Assembly: GCA_022616595.1 (NCBI GenBank)
Contig: JAKEEL010000148.1
Location: 1-18,062, forward strand
Source: Methylococcaceae bacterium
Lineage (GTDB): Bacteria; Pseudomonadota; Gammaproteobacteria; Methylococcales; UBA1147
Length of the DNA: 18,062 bases
Direction: 5' to 3'
The notes under the pieces: model-generated
Told to the model about the DNA's origin: nothing
The model's database searches: none
Seen by the model: the letters and a program-made list of their open reading frames with translations, nothing else
In this document: in pieces, positions 7,474 to 16,687 of the stretch
Position numbering within the stretch: the first letter of the stretch is position 1
Layout of the letters: the number at the start of each line of letters is the position of its first letter
Translations under genes and position numbers: made by a program

Positions 7474-7770
7474 TTGCTCCTTCGGTGGGGCCCGCATCTG
7501 AAAACACGATTCGATACCGTCGAATGTTCAGTAAACTATGAGAAAAAATATGAAATTCACACACATTCATGTGAATTGGGGCTGATGGGCGGCGTAGCCT
7601 TCATGCGCAGGTTACGGATCCCTGTGGCAACGATTGTCGAGATGGTCTGCGATGGGATGTCGGATCAAGGGATCCTGCAGTTATTTCCCGATCTCGAACC
7701 TGAGGATATCCGCGAGGCGCTCCATTTTGCGGCTGAAGCCCTGCAAGAGACGGAGCTTCCCTTGAATTAG
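7474..7770 (+). CDS. DUF433-like small protein, start uncertain
   Basis: The C-terminal 60 residues fit the DUF433 pattern: 'LRIPVATIVEMVCDGMSDQGILQLFPDLEPEDIREALHFAAEAL' read in pieces shows RIPV, a G-S-x-x-x-I-L turn, the FP-DL-x-x-EDI helix start and the A-L-x-x-A-A tail. DUF433 proteins are small helix-turn-helix-like proteins, often antitoxins paired with a PIN-like (DUF5615) toxin. The usual 'GKPVIRGTRIPV' box is degraded to GGVAFMRRLRIPV. No toxin gene follows. The longest frame starts at a TTG (7474) without a ribosome-binding site; ATG 7585 would give only 61 residues and cut the domain. It may be a solitary or decaying remnant. It is flanked by terminators on both sides. Confidence 0.55.
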   Translation: MLLRWGPHLKTRFDTVECSVNYEKKYEIHTHSCELGLMGGVAFMRRLRIPVATIVEMVCDGMSDQGILQLFPDLEPEDIREALHFAAEALQETELPLN

Positions 7771-7784
7771 CGCTGCGTGAAATC

Positions 7785-7828
7785 GCGCCAGGCGGGCTGT
7801 ACAACCCGCCTGGCGCTCGGCTGTTTTT
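7785..7828. terminator. Strong terminator between the DUF433-like gene and pntB
   Basis: GCGCCAGGCGGG (7785-7796), loop CTGTACAA, CCCGCCTGGCGC (7805-7816): a perfect 12-base GC-rich stem, then TTTTT at 7824-7828 on the plus strand. It lies between two converging genes (stops at 7770 and 7836), so it probably terminates rightward transcription and may also serve pntB, although the leftward side lacks a T run. Confidence 0.85.
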
Positions 7829-7835
7829 GAATTCT

Positions 7836-9239
7836 CTAGCTTTGCAAGACCTTCAACACCGCTTCCAGACTGTCCTTCGCGTCCCCGAACAGCATTCGGG
7901 TGTTTTCCTTGACGAACAGCGGATTATCGACCCCCGCGTAACCCGAGGCCATGCTGCGTTTCAGTACGATCGTGGTCGCGCCCTTCCAGCATTCCAGAAC
8001 CGGCATGCCGGCGATCGGACTGTTCGGGTCCTCTAATGCGGAGGGGTTCACGATGTCGTTCGCGCCGACCACCACCGAGACATCGACATCCGGGAAATCC
8101 TCGTTGACTTCATCCATCTCGAACACGATGTCGTAAGGTACCTTGGCTTCCGCGAGCAATACGTTCATATGCCCCGGCATCCGGCCCGCGACCGGGTGAA
8201 TGCCGAAACGCACATGGGTCCCTTTTGAACGCAGGGTCTTGGTGATTTCGTTCACGGTATGCTGGGCCTGTGCGACCGCCATTCCGTAACCCGGAATGAT
8301 CATGACTTCCTTCGCGGAAGATAACAGTTCCGCGGCTTCTTCCGCGTCGACCGCGGTCACTTCGCCGCTGACCTGCATCGCGGGACCGCCGCCGGACGAG
8401 GCCGAATCGGTTCCGAAACCGCCCGCGATGACTGCGAGAAATTTACGATTCATCGCGCGGCACATGATGTAACTCAGGATCGCACCACTGCTTCCGACCA
8501 AGGCGCCGGTTACGATCAGCAAGTCGTTGGACAGCATGAAGCCGGTCGCCGACGCGGCCCAGCCTGAGTAGCTGTTCAGCATCGAGACCACGACCGGCAT
8601 GTCGGCTCCGCCGATCGCCATGACCATGTGCACGCCGAAAGCCAGGGCGAGCAAGGTCATCAAAACCAACGGAAAAGTGCCGCCGCCTTCCTCGGCGCCC
8701 GCTAGGAACCATTTCCCGAGCAGGATCGTGAGGATCAAAAGACCCAGATTCAGCCAGTTGCGCGCGGGCAGAAGCACCGGTTTGCCGCTGATTTTCGCGC
8801 TGAGCTTGCCGAAAGCGATCACCGATCCGGAAAAAGTGACCGCACCGATCAGGACCCCGACATAAATTTCGACTTCGTGAATGGTTTTCTCGATCCCGCT
8901 AAACGCCGCGGTCGGGTCCATGAAATTGGCATAACCAACAAACACGGCGGCCATCCCGACCAGACTGTGCAGAATGGCGACCAATTCAGGCATCTGGGTC
9001 ATCTCGACCTTTTTTGCCAGAATATAACCAATCGTACCGCCGATCGCCATCGCAATCACGATAATGAAATACGACGTGACCACATCGCTCAAGATCGTCG
9101 CGAGGACCGCAATCGCCATTCCGATGATCCCGTAGAGATTCCCCCTGCGGGATGTTTCCTGATGACTCAGGCCCCCGAGCGCAAGAATAAAAAGGATCGT
9201 TGCGCCGATATAGGATACTGTAACAATTCCACTTGACAT
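7836..9239 (-). CDS. pntB: NAD(P) transhydrogenase subunit beta PntB
   Basis: PntB is the beta subunit of the proton-translocating transhydrogenase of the inner membrane, which reduces NADP+ with NADH using the proton-motive force. The 467-aa length is normal. The N-terminal two thirds form membrane helices; H91 in HSLVGMAA corresponds to the conserved proton-path histidine. The C-terminal NADP(H)-binding domain III shows PGYGMAVAQAQ (316-326), PVAGRMPGHMNVLLAEA (349-365), GANDIVNPSA (392-401) and KRSMASGYAGVDNPLF (427-442). The ATG has an AGAGGGG site 7 bases upstream and starts 13 bases after the pntA stop, so the two are co-translated. Confidence 0.97.
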   Translation of the reverse strand: MSSGIVTVSYIGATILFILALGGLSHQETSRRGNLYGIIGMAIAVLATILSDVVTSYFIIVIAMAIGGTIGYILAKKVEMTQMPELVAILHSLVGMAAVFVGYANFMDPTAAFSGIEKTIHEVEIYVGVLIGAVTFSGSVIAFGKLSAKISGKPVLLPARNWLNLGLLILTILLGKWFLAGAEEGGGTFPLVLMTLLALAFGVHMVMAIGGADMPVVVSMLNSYSGWAASATGFMLSNDLLIVTGALVGSSGAILSYIMCRAMNRKFLAVIAGGFGTDSASSGGGPAMQVSGEVTAVDAEEAAELLSSAKEVMIIPGYGMAVAQAQHTVNEITKTLRSKGTHVRFGIHPVAGRMPGHMNVLLAEAKVPYDIVFEMDEVNEDFPDVDVSVVVGANDIVNPSALEDPNSPIAGMPVLECWKGATTIVLKRSMASGYAGVDNPLFVKENTRMLFGDAKDSLEAVLKVLQS

Positions 9240-9252
9240 GGCTTAACCCCTC

Positions 9253-10818
9253 TTAGTCTCTTCTGAACATCTGCAACATGCGCCAGGTTACGGCGAAACC
9301 GCCGGTGATATTGATCGCGGTAATCAAGACCGCGAGTCCGGCGAGCAAGGTTATGAAAAACCCGGGGGCTGAAATTTGGATCAAGGCACCGATCACGATG
9401 ATACTGCTGATCGCGTTCGTGACGCTCATCAGCGGGGTGTGCAGCGACGCGGTCACGTTCCAGATCACCATGTAGCCGATGAAACAGGCCAGCACGAATA
9501 CCGTGAAGTGGGAAAGGAACGAAGCCGGAGCGCCGTTTCCGATTATCCAGAACGCCAAGGCTCCGAGCAGCACGGGCAGGTTTTTACGGATCGGCTCTGG
9601 AATCAGGGATTTCTTGGGTTGAACGACAACCGGTACGGAGGCCGCAGCCTGTGTAGCCGGAGGCGCCGCAGACAATTTCGGCGGCGGAGGCGGCCAGGTG
9701 ATTTCACCCTCTTTGATGACCGTGGTTCCACGCACCACTTCGTCTTCGAAATCGACCACCCATTGTCCATTTTTATCCGGCGTCATATCAGTCAGTAGAT
9801 GACGGATATTGGTCGCATACAACTGACTGGACTGATTTGCAAGGCGGCTCGGCAAATCGGTATAACCGATGATGGTTACGCCATGCCGCGTGGTGATCTC
9901 GCCGGGCTTGGTCAGTTCACAGTTTCCGCCCTGTTCGGCGGCCAGATCGACGATCACGCTGCCCGGATTCATGGTTTCTACCATCCCCTTGGTAATCAGC
10001 TTGGGCGCGGGCTTGCCCGGTATCAACGCGGTCGTGATGATGATATCCACTTCCATCGCCTGCTGGGCGAACAAAGCCATCTCGGCCTCGATGAATTCCT
10101 TGCTCATCACCTTCGCATAGCCGCCTGCGCCCGAACCGTCTTCGTGAAAATCCAGCTCGAGAAATTCGGCGTCCATGCTTTCGATCTGTTCCTTGACCTC
10201 CGGGCGGGTATCGAAGGCCCGGACGATCGCGCCGAGGCCTTTCGCGGTGCCGATCGCGGACAATCCCGCGACCCCGGCGCCGATCACCATGACTTTCGCC
10301 GGGGGGATCTTGCCCGCGGCGGTGATTTGGCCGGTAAAGAAGCGGCCGAAATGCTGAGAGGCCTCGATGACCGCCCGGTAACCCGCGATATTGGCCATCG
10401 AACTCAGCGCATCCAGTTTCTGCGCCCTGGATATTCTGGGTACGCTGTCCATCGCGAGGACCGTGGCTTTTTTGGCGGCCAGCCTTTTCATCATTTCTTC
10501 ATTTTGAGCCGGCCAGATGAAACTGATCAGATTGCCTCCTTCCCGGAGCAGTTCGATTTCATCCATTGCGAGTTCCGGATGAACCTCGGGTGGACGCACC
10601 TTGACTACGATGTCCGATGTCGCCCACAGCTTTTTGGCGTTCTCGACGACTTCCACGCCGGCTTCGATGTAGGCTTCATCGGAAAAATTCGCCGCTTCTC
10701 CGGCCCCTTTTTCAATCGCGACATCAAAGCCGAGCTTGCGCAGCTTTTCTGCGACTTCCGGCGTCGTCGCGACGCGCTTTTCGCCGCTGTGAATTTCTTT
10801 GGGTATTCCAATCTTCAT
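9253..10818 (-). CDS. pntA: NAD(P) transhydrogenase subunit alpha PntA (single-chain type)
   Basis: PntA is the alpha subunit of the membrane transhydrogenase. The 521 residues contain the whole E. coli-type chain: NAD(H)-binding domain I from MKIGIPKE, with SRAQKLDALSSMANIAGYRA (130-149) and the Rossmann motif GAGVAG (180-185), a Pro/Ala-rich linker (WPPPPPK and following), then about four transmembrane helices from residue 405 to the end. In many alphaproteobacteria this chain is split into PntAA and PntAB; here it is fused. The ATG follows a GGGGAGGGG site 9 bases upstream. It lies 227 bp downstream of the second mtd gene in the same direction and may be transcribed with it or from its own promoter. 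Confidence 0.97.
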   Translation of the reverse strand: MKIGIPKEIHSGEKRVATTPEVAEKLRKLGFDVAIEKGAGEAANFSDEAYIEAGVEVVENAKKLWATSDIVVKVRPPEVHPELAMDEIELLREGGNLISFIWPAQNEEMMKRLAAKKATVLAMDSVPRISRAQKLDALSSMANIAGYRAVIEASQHFGRFFTGQITAAGKIPPAKVMVIGAGVAGLSAIGTAKGLGAIVRAFDTRPEVKEQIESMDAEFLELDFHEDGSGAGGYAKVMSKEFIEAEMALFAQQAMEVDIIITTALIPGKPAPKLITKGMVETMNPGSVIVDLAAEQGGNCELTKPGEITTRHGVTIIGYTDLPSRLANQSSQLYATNIRHLLTDMTPDKNGQWVVDFEDEVVRGTTVIKEGEITWPPPPPKLSAAPPATQAAASVPVVVQPKKSLIPEPIRKNLPVLLGALAFWIIGNGAPASFLSHFTVFVLACFIGYMVIWNVTASLHTPLMSVTNAISSIIVIGALIQISAPGFFITLLAGLAVLITAINITGGFAVTWRMLQMFRRD

Positions 10819-10931
10819 TGCAAACTGCCCCTCCCCGTTGCGTTGTGGCCCGGAATTTCGACTGGCCGCGGCAAAATGCGACCGGTAATCCCGGGCGGTT
10901 TATAGTCTATTGTTGATCCGGAAAATCCCAT

Positions 10932-10974
10932 CCGAGGAATGTTTCCTTGGCGGCACCGGAAAATGTCATTTTCC
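10932..10974. repeat. Two adjacent short palindromes in the pntA upstream gap
   Basis: CCGAGGAA-TGT-TTCCTTGG (10932-10950, one mismatched pair) is followed by GGAAAAT-GTC-ATTTTCC (10958-10974, perfect). The word CCGGAAAAT also occurs at 10918 and 10956, and TGGAAAAT near 11003. They lie between the mtd stop (11046) and pntA (10818). They could be operator sites, or transcription-attenuating hairpins for the mtd transcript, although no T run follows. No clear sigma-70 promoter for pntA was identified in this 227-bp gap. Confidence 0.45.
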
Positions 10975-11045
10975 AGTTCCTGTTTTCAGTGGTTTTCTTC
11001 CATGGAAAATACCGGCTTCTCCCGGCCCGGCACGCAAAAAAGCGA

Positions 11046-11951
11046 TTAAACCAGCCCGCGCGCCCTCGCGAAAGCATCCCGGAAGTCCATGAAAATCGGG
11101 GTCTCGGATTCGAGCAATTGATCGAGCAGCACGTGTTGCAGATTGTATTTGACGTCTCCCACGGCCAATGCCCCGATCCCCACCGCTCCTTCCGAGTTCG
11201 TCGCGTATTCCAGTTCGCGGCCGAAGTCGTGACGCTTGATGCCTTCGATGCCGAGCGGCGGAACCGCATTCACGTCGCCCGCTACCTTGAGCTCCTTGGC
11301 GTCTCCGAGAACCGAGGCATTCAAGACCTGGATCCCGGCTTTGGCCGTACAAAACACGATGTCCGCATTGGACACCAGCCGCGCCTTATCCGCATCGGAA
11401 CTCGCATAGGTCCCGCGCATCGAAACCTTGCACAGCTTGTTATATTCAGAGGCCTTTTCCAGAGCCGTGTCGATCGAGATATGGTCGACCAGCGTGACAT
11501 CGGCACCCGCGGACGCGGAAATCACGCCGGTCGCGATTCCGACTGGACCGGTGCCGCCGAACACGATTGCCCGGCAGCCTTTGAGATCGGTGCCGTGCTT
11601 GCTTTTCAATTCCTTTTCCACACACGCGACCAAGGCCGCCGCGGTCGTGAACGCGCCGCTCGGATCCGCGAGAACCGAAACCTCGAAAGGCGGTACCATT
11701 GCTTTCCGCGCGGATTCCAACATGCTCATCGCCAAACCGATATCTCGTCCGCCGATGAAAATGCCCGTCATTTTGACCCCCGAGGGCCCCCGCGAAAAAA
11801 TCACATCCTGAACCAGCGCATTGATCTCCTCGAGTTTGACGTTGTTGTACGGCACGACGACGTCAAATTCCGCATCGACGGCAAAATTAACGTCGAATGG
11901 ACTGGTATGCGGCGAAGGATCAAACATGTGAATGACGCTGCGTTTATGCAT
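11046..11951 (-). CDS. Methylene-tetrahydromethanopterin dehydrogenase, second MtdB paralogue
   Basis: The 301-aa product is a member of the methylene-H4MPT dehydrogenase family (MtdA/MtdB), which oxidises methylene-H4MPT to methenyl-H4MPT in the cytoplasm during formaldehyde oxidation. It has the MtdB-like start VIHMFDP...SPFDVNFAVDAE, QDVIFSRGP (48-56), MTGIFIGGRD (61-70), ADPSGAFTTAAA (95-106), Rossmann loop GGTGPVG (132-138) and GDVNAVPP. It aligns without gaps to the next gene through residue 160. At the end of the second beta strand it has V-D156-H157, an acidic residue typical of NAD preference, where the neighbour has G-R. ATG 11951 has a GGGAG site 8 bases upstream. It is second in an apparent operon, 59 bp after mtdB. 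It could be an NAD-linked isoenzyme, or an enzyme with shifted substrate (inference). Confidence 0.85.
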   Translation of the reverse strand: MHKRSVIHMFDPSPHTSPFDVNFAVDAEFDVVVPYNNVKLEEINALVQDVIFSRGPSGVKMTGIFIGGRDIGLAMSMLESARKAMVPPFEVSVLADPSGAFTTAAALVACVEKELKSKHGTDLKGCRAIVFGGTGPVGIATGVISASAGADVTLVDHISIDTALEKASEYNKLCKVSMRGTYASSDADKARLVSNADIVFCTAKAGIQVLNASVLGDAKELKVAGDVNAVPPLGIEGIKRHDFGRELEYATNSEGAVGIGALAVGDVKYNLQHVLLDQLLESETPIFMDFRDAFARARGLV

Positions 11952-12010
11952 TCAACTGCTCCCGGGAAACGAAAATCACAGTGCCTGATTCCGGCAAAAA
12001 CCAGAGAAAA

Positions 12011-12913
12011 TCAAGCTCGGACATACTCGCGCGCGACATCGAAAGCATGTTCAAAATGCAAGTATACCGGTTTCTCCTCTTCGATCATACGTTTCAGCAG
12101 GCGGTTTTGAGCGTGGTATTTGACATTCCCGATCGCGAGCGCCCCGATGCCGACCGCGCCGCTGTTGGAACCCTGGATCGGTTCGCCGTCGTGATGCGCG
12201 TTAAGACCCGCGATCCCCGACGGAGGGACCGCATTGACATCGGCCGCGACTTTCAATTGCGGAGCCGAGGCAACCATTGCGGCGCTCAAGACCTCGATGC
12301 CGGCGGCCGCGGTGGCAAAAACCACATCGGTTGTTTTCAGGTATTCTTGTTTGTCCGCATCGGCTCCACCGGTGATTCCGGTTTCATTGTTGCCGAATTC
12401 GGCGTTACACATCGAAGCGATGCTTTCGGCCTTGTCCTTCTGCCGCCCGATGATCCGCACATGCGCGCCGGCCTTGGCCGCGATGACCGCAGCGGCTTGG
12501 CCGACCGGGCCGGTACCGCCGAGCGCGAGAATAGTCTTCCCGACCAGCGTGGTGTTATGTACGCGCGCCAATTCCCGCTCGACCGCCGCGACCATGCCGG
12601 CGGCCGTGGTGAACGCGCCGCTCGGGTCCGCGAATACCGGAACCTCGAAGGGCGGCACCATCGCGTTTTTGGCTTTTTTCAACATATTGATCGCCTGTTC
12701 GGTATAGCGTCCGCCGATAAAAATCCCGGTTCGGCGAACCCCGTTCGGGCCGCGCGAAAAAATCGCATCCTGCACCAGTCCCTCGACTTCACTTTCTTCG
12801 ACGTTGATATAGGGGACCGCCGAAGTCCAGCCGGCGTCCAAAGCCATGTTCACGTCGAAAGGACTGAGATTCTTCGCGGTCGTGAACATGTGTAAAATAT
12901 ATTGTTTTTCCAT
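12011..12913 (-). CDS. mtdB: NAD(P)-dependent methylene-tetrahydromethanopterin dehydrogenase MtdB
   Basis: MtdB catalyses oxidation of methylene-H4MPT to methenyl-H4MPT in the H4MPT-linked formaldehyde oxidation pathway of methylotrophs. The 300-aa protein has the canonical opening YILHMFTTAKNLSPFDVNMA, then QDAIFSRGP (48-56), RTGIFIGGR (61-69), ADPSGAFTTAAG (95-106), GGTGPVG (132-138), ADVNAVPPSGI and GALAIGNVKY. After the Rossmann loop the second strand ends IIG-R157-Q-K159, basic residues that suit the NADP 2'-phosphate. It is the first gene of the leftward run, with a good sigma-70 promoter 30 bases upstream and a short leader (about 22 bases). Ribosome-binding site CGGGAT is weak. The head-to-tail paralogue follows. 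Confidence 0.93.
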   Translation of the reverse strand: MEKQYILHMFTTAKNLSPFDVNMALDAGWTSAVPYINVEESEVEGLVQDAIFSRGPNGVRRTGIFIGGRYTEQAINMLKKAKNAMVPPFEVPVFADPSGAFTTAAGMVAAVERELARVHNTTLVGKTILALGGTGPVGQAAAVIAAKAGAHVRIIGRQKDKAESIASMCNAEFGNNETGITGGADADKQEYLKTTDVVFATAAAGIEVLSAAMVASAPQLKVAADVNAVPPSGIAGLNAHHDGEPIQGSNSGAVGIGALAIGNVKYHAQNRLLKRMIEEEKPVYLHFEHAFDVAREYVRA

Positions 12914-12942
12914 CAGATTATCCCGAGTTTCAGAGTCGGGGT

Positions 12943-12971
12943 AATATAGAGAAACAGGGGGGTAAAATCAA
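12943..12971 (-). promoter_or_regulatory. Sigma-70 promoter of the mtdB operon
   Basis: On the minus strand TTGATT (12966-12971) and TATATT (12943-12948) are separated by exactly 17 bases, with transcription expected to start near 12936. Each hexamer has two or fewer departures from consensus. It occupies most of the 76-bp gap to the divergent reductase gene, so regulation of the two may be coupled. Confidence 0.75.
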
Positions 12972-12989
12972 CCGAAATCCAGGCAAACG

Positions 12990-13847
12990 ATGAAGCGCGT
13001 ACAACAGATCTATCCGGTTCCGATTCAGGAGAAAGCGCTGAACGGGCTCTATCTGGAACATGCGGTCCATAAACTCGGAAGCCCCGAACATCCCTTCGTC
13101 TACGCCAATTTCCTCTCCTCCCTGGACGGCCGGATCTCGCTGATCGACCCGGACAGCGGGAGACCCTATCTGCCGAAAATTCTGGCGAACCCCGACGATT
13201 TCCGTCTATTTCTCGAATTGCATGCCCAGGCCGACTGTTTGATCACTCACGGCGCTTATCTGCGTGCCATGATGAAGGGCACTTTGGGTAACATTCTGCA
13301 GACCGGAACCAGTGAAGCAACGAGCGATCTCGCCGATTGGCGGAAAGCACAGGGATTGGAGGGGCAGCCGGCGGTCGTAATCGCAAGCGCGAGTCTCGAC
13401 TTCCCGATCCCGCCCTCGATCAAACAACACCGGCAGGTTTGCTATATCGCGACCGGCCGCCAGTCGGACCCGGAGCGGATTCGCCACTGGGAAAAGGCCG
13501 GATACCGGGTCATCATCGCGGGACAAGGGCAGATGGTTCAGGGCGAACCGTTGGTTGCGGAACTGGGTAAGCTCGGATACCGCAGCCTCTATCTGATCGC
13601 CGGGCCCCGAATGCTGGATACCATGCTTCGCGAGAATAAACTGTCGCGCTTGTATCAAACCATTTCGCTGCAACTCTTGGGCGGTGAAGCCTTTCACACG
13701 CTGGTGCCGGGTCCGCCGCTCGGCCCGGCCGGTCGATTGCAGCTGCGGCAATTGGTTTACGATGCGGCTGCAAAAGACCATTCCGCGCAATTGTTCGCTC
13801 AATTCGACATCTCGAAGCTGGAGTTTAGGGGTCCCGAATGGTCGTGA
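12990..13847 (+). CDS. RibD C-terminal / dihydrofolate-reductase-fold pyrimidine or pterin reductase
   Basis: The 285-aa protein has the fold of the RibD reductase domain: VYANFLSSLDGRIS (37-50, the substrate/NADPH-binding SLDG box), ADCLITHGAYLRA (81-93, the 'DAilvG..T' region) and LYLIAGPRMLDTML plus LLGG (200-213, 229-232, the 'GGp.l...l...lvDe...P.llG' region). No deaminase domain is present, so it is not a bifunctional RibD. It reduces a flavin- or pterin-like intermediate with NADPH by family analogy. Being divergent from mtdB across 76 bp, it may act in tetrahydromethanopterin synthesis, for example in a dihydropterin reduction step; that is inference from position only. The ATG has CCAGG about 7 bases upstream. 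Confidence 0.8.
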   Translation: MKRVQQIYPVPIQEKALNGLYLEHAVHKLGSPEHPFVYANFLSSLDGRISLIDPDSGRPYLPKILANPDDFRLFLELHAQADCLITHGAYLRAMMKGTLGNILQTGTSEATSDLADWRKAQGLEGQPAVVIASASLDFPIPPSIKQHRQVCYIATGRQSDPERIRHWEKAGYRVIIAGQGQMVQGEPLVAELGKLGYRSLYLIAGPRMLDTMLRENKLSRLYQTISLQLLGGEAFHTLVPGPPLGPAGRLQLRQLVYDAAAKDHSAQLFAQFDISKLEFRGPEWS

Positions 13848-13852
13848 GTTGT

Positions 13853-14120
13853 TACGAGGCGGGCCAGCGGGTTCGCCGCGTATTCATCGAAGGGTGCGTC
13901 CCGCAGCAGCGCCTGCCAATAGTGCTCGACCATTTCACCGGCGCGCCAGGCGCTCTCGAATCCGGGTGCCGGGGGGGATGAAGGTCGAAGCCGCGTCGGG
14001 GCCTTCCAGGTCGAACGCGAGCCCGGCCTGCGGATTCACGAGGCGCCGCCCGCCGCCGAGCGGCACCCGATCGTAGACCGACTGCCGGATCGCCCGGAGC
14101 AGCCGGGATGGCCGCGTAGC
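13853..14120 (-). pseudogene. Decayed fragment resembling a vanadium-dependent haloperoxidase
   Basis: Reading the minus strand across two frames gives one continuous domain-like stretch. Frame one (about 14105-13971) reads LLRAIRQSVYDRVPLGGG and then RRLVNPQAGLAFDLEGPDAA. After the G7/C7 homopolymer at 13971-13977 the frame changes to ESAWRAGEMVEHYWQALLRD, followed by APFDEYAANPLARLV. 'NPQAGLAFDLEG' and 'AGEMVEHYWQALLRDAPF' are the kind of sequence seen in the N-terminal part of bacterial vanadium haloperoxidases (PAP2-like). It ends a few bases from the stop of the converging reductase gene and lacks the catalytic C-terminal half, so it is a non-functional remnant. The identification is by memory of the family, without a search. 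Confidence 0.5.
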
Positions 14121-14141
14121 GATACGAGTTATCTGCCCCGA

Positions 14142-14228
14142 ACCGCTTAACAACAAAAGCGGTGAACATGAAAACTTAACAACCACCCGCTAAAGCGGGT
14201 GGGTTCGAGTTACGGACTGAAAGTCCGG
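14142..14228. mobile_element. Cluster of three hairpins, probable IS200/IS605-type end (or omega-RNA relic)
   Basis: There are three consecutive stem-loops in 87 bases. The first is ACCGCTT/AAGCGGT (14142-14163). The second is CCACCCGCTAAAGCGGGTGG (14183-14202), an 8-base stem with a TAAA loop. The third is CGGACT-GAAA-AGTCCG (14213-14228). Closely spaced subterminal hairpins beside a TTAAC-like pentanucleotide (14176-14180) are characteristic of IS200/IS605 elements. No tnpA or tnpB gene is present. The structure sits exactly between the haloperoxidase-like remnant and the next gene remnant, as expected for an element scar. Strand and boundaries are not determined. Confidence 0.45.
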
Positions 14229-14251
14229 ATACGCGCCGACCGGCAACACCC

Positions 14252-14397
14252 AAGACGCCATCGAGGATTTCCAATATGTTATCGAAAAGACGAGTGATGA
14301 AGCCCTAAAAAACCACGCCAAGACTGGGTTGCTGCGCTTCGGGCCGGGCAAAATCCCTTCACCCCGGAAGTGCTGAAATCGTTGCACGGGCAATAAA
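14252..14397 (+). pseudogene. Frameshifted C-terminal remnant of an unrecognised small gene
   Basis: One frame reads QDAIEDFQYVIEKTSDEAL up to an A6 run at 14308-14313. Shifting by one base there continues as KKPRQDWVAALRAGQNPF, then TPEVLKSLHGQ and TAA at 14395. Both halves have plausible, balanced composition, and a single missing A would join them. The 5' end is lost at the hairpin cluster. I do not recognise the family. It may be a small antitoxin-like or hypothetical gene broken by the insertion. Confidence 0.35.
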
Positions 14398-14582
14398 ATA
14401 TACAGCGCCGCACTCTATTTACGGCGAAAATTCAGCATGACCCAGTGGATTCACGGATTGGCTTGGCGCAACGGCGGCAGGCGCAGGGAAGCGATCCTTT
14501 CTTGTGGCTCTTGAAATCGGGAAGCCCCCGCAATACTCTTTATCGACGCTGGCCTTATTCTGCGGTTCTCGCCGCGAAACCC

Positions 14583-16499
<1,917 letters not shown>

Positions 16500-16515
16500 T
16501 GATGGTTTCCGCCAT

Positions 16516-16542
16516 AATTCGCGGTCATGCAACCCGCGGATT
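16516..16542. promoter_or_regulatory. Candidate activator-binding dyad upstream of the STAS gene
   Basis: AATTCGCGG (16516-16524), 9-base spacer, CCGCGGATT (16534-16542): inverted arms with one mismatched pair. It lies about 90-117 bases upstream of the -24/-12 element, the usual location of enhancer sites. It is the best inverted repeat I see between the activator stop and the promoter. Confidence 0.4.
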
Positions 16543-16632
16543 CTCTGAACGATCGGCCATCGGATTGATCTCGTCCAATAAAAGCCCTATAAATCGGACA
16601 GTTCCATCAAAAAAAGACGATCGCTCAAAGTC

Positions 16633-16648
16633 TGGCACGCGGATCGCT
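16633..16648 (+). promoter_or_regulatory. Sigma-54 (-24/-12) promoter of the STAS gene
   Basis: TGGCACGCGGATCGCT matches all seven bases of TGGCACG and four of five in TTGCW, with GG and GC 12 bases apart. Transcription would start near 16659, about 29 bases before the GTG start at 16688. Lying directly behind a gene for an RpoN activator, it is likely that protein's target. Confidence 0.75.
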
Positions 16649-16687
16649 TGGCTTTGGATACTCTGAAAACGATTCGGGAGCTGTTAA

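Noticed and set aside
9799..10905. 368-codon open frame opposite pntA
   Set aside because: It is a shadow of pntA, whose domain order and motifs are complete on the other strand.
14195..14215. GGGTTCGAGTT resembling a tRNA T-arm
   Set aside because: The flanking bases do not form a T-stem, and no acceptor, D or anticodon arms can be built; the sequence lies between two IS-like hairpins.
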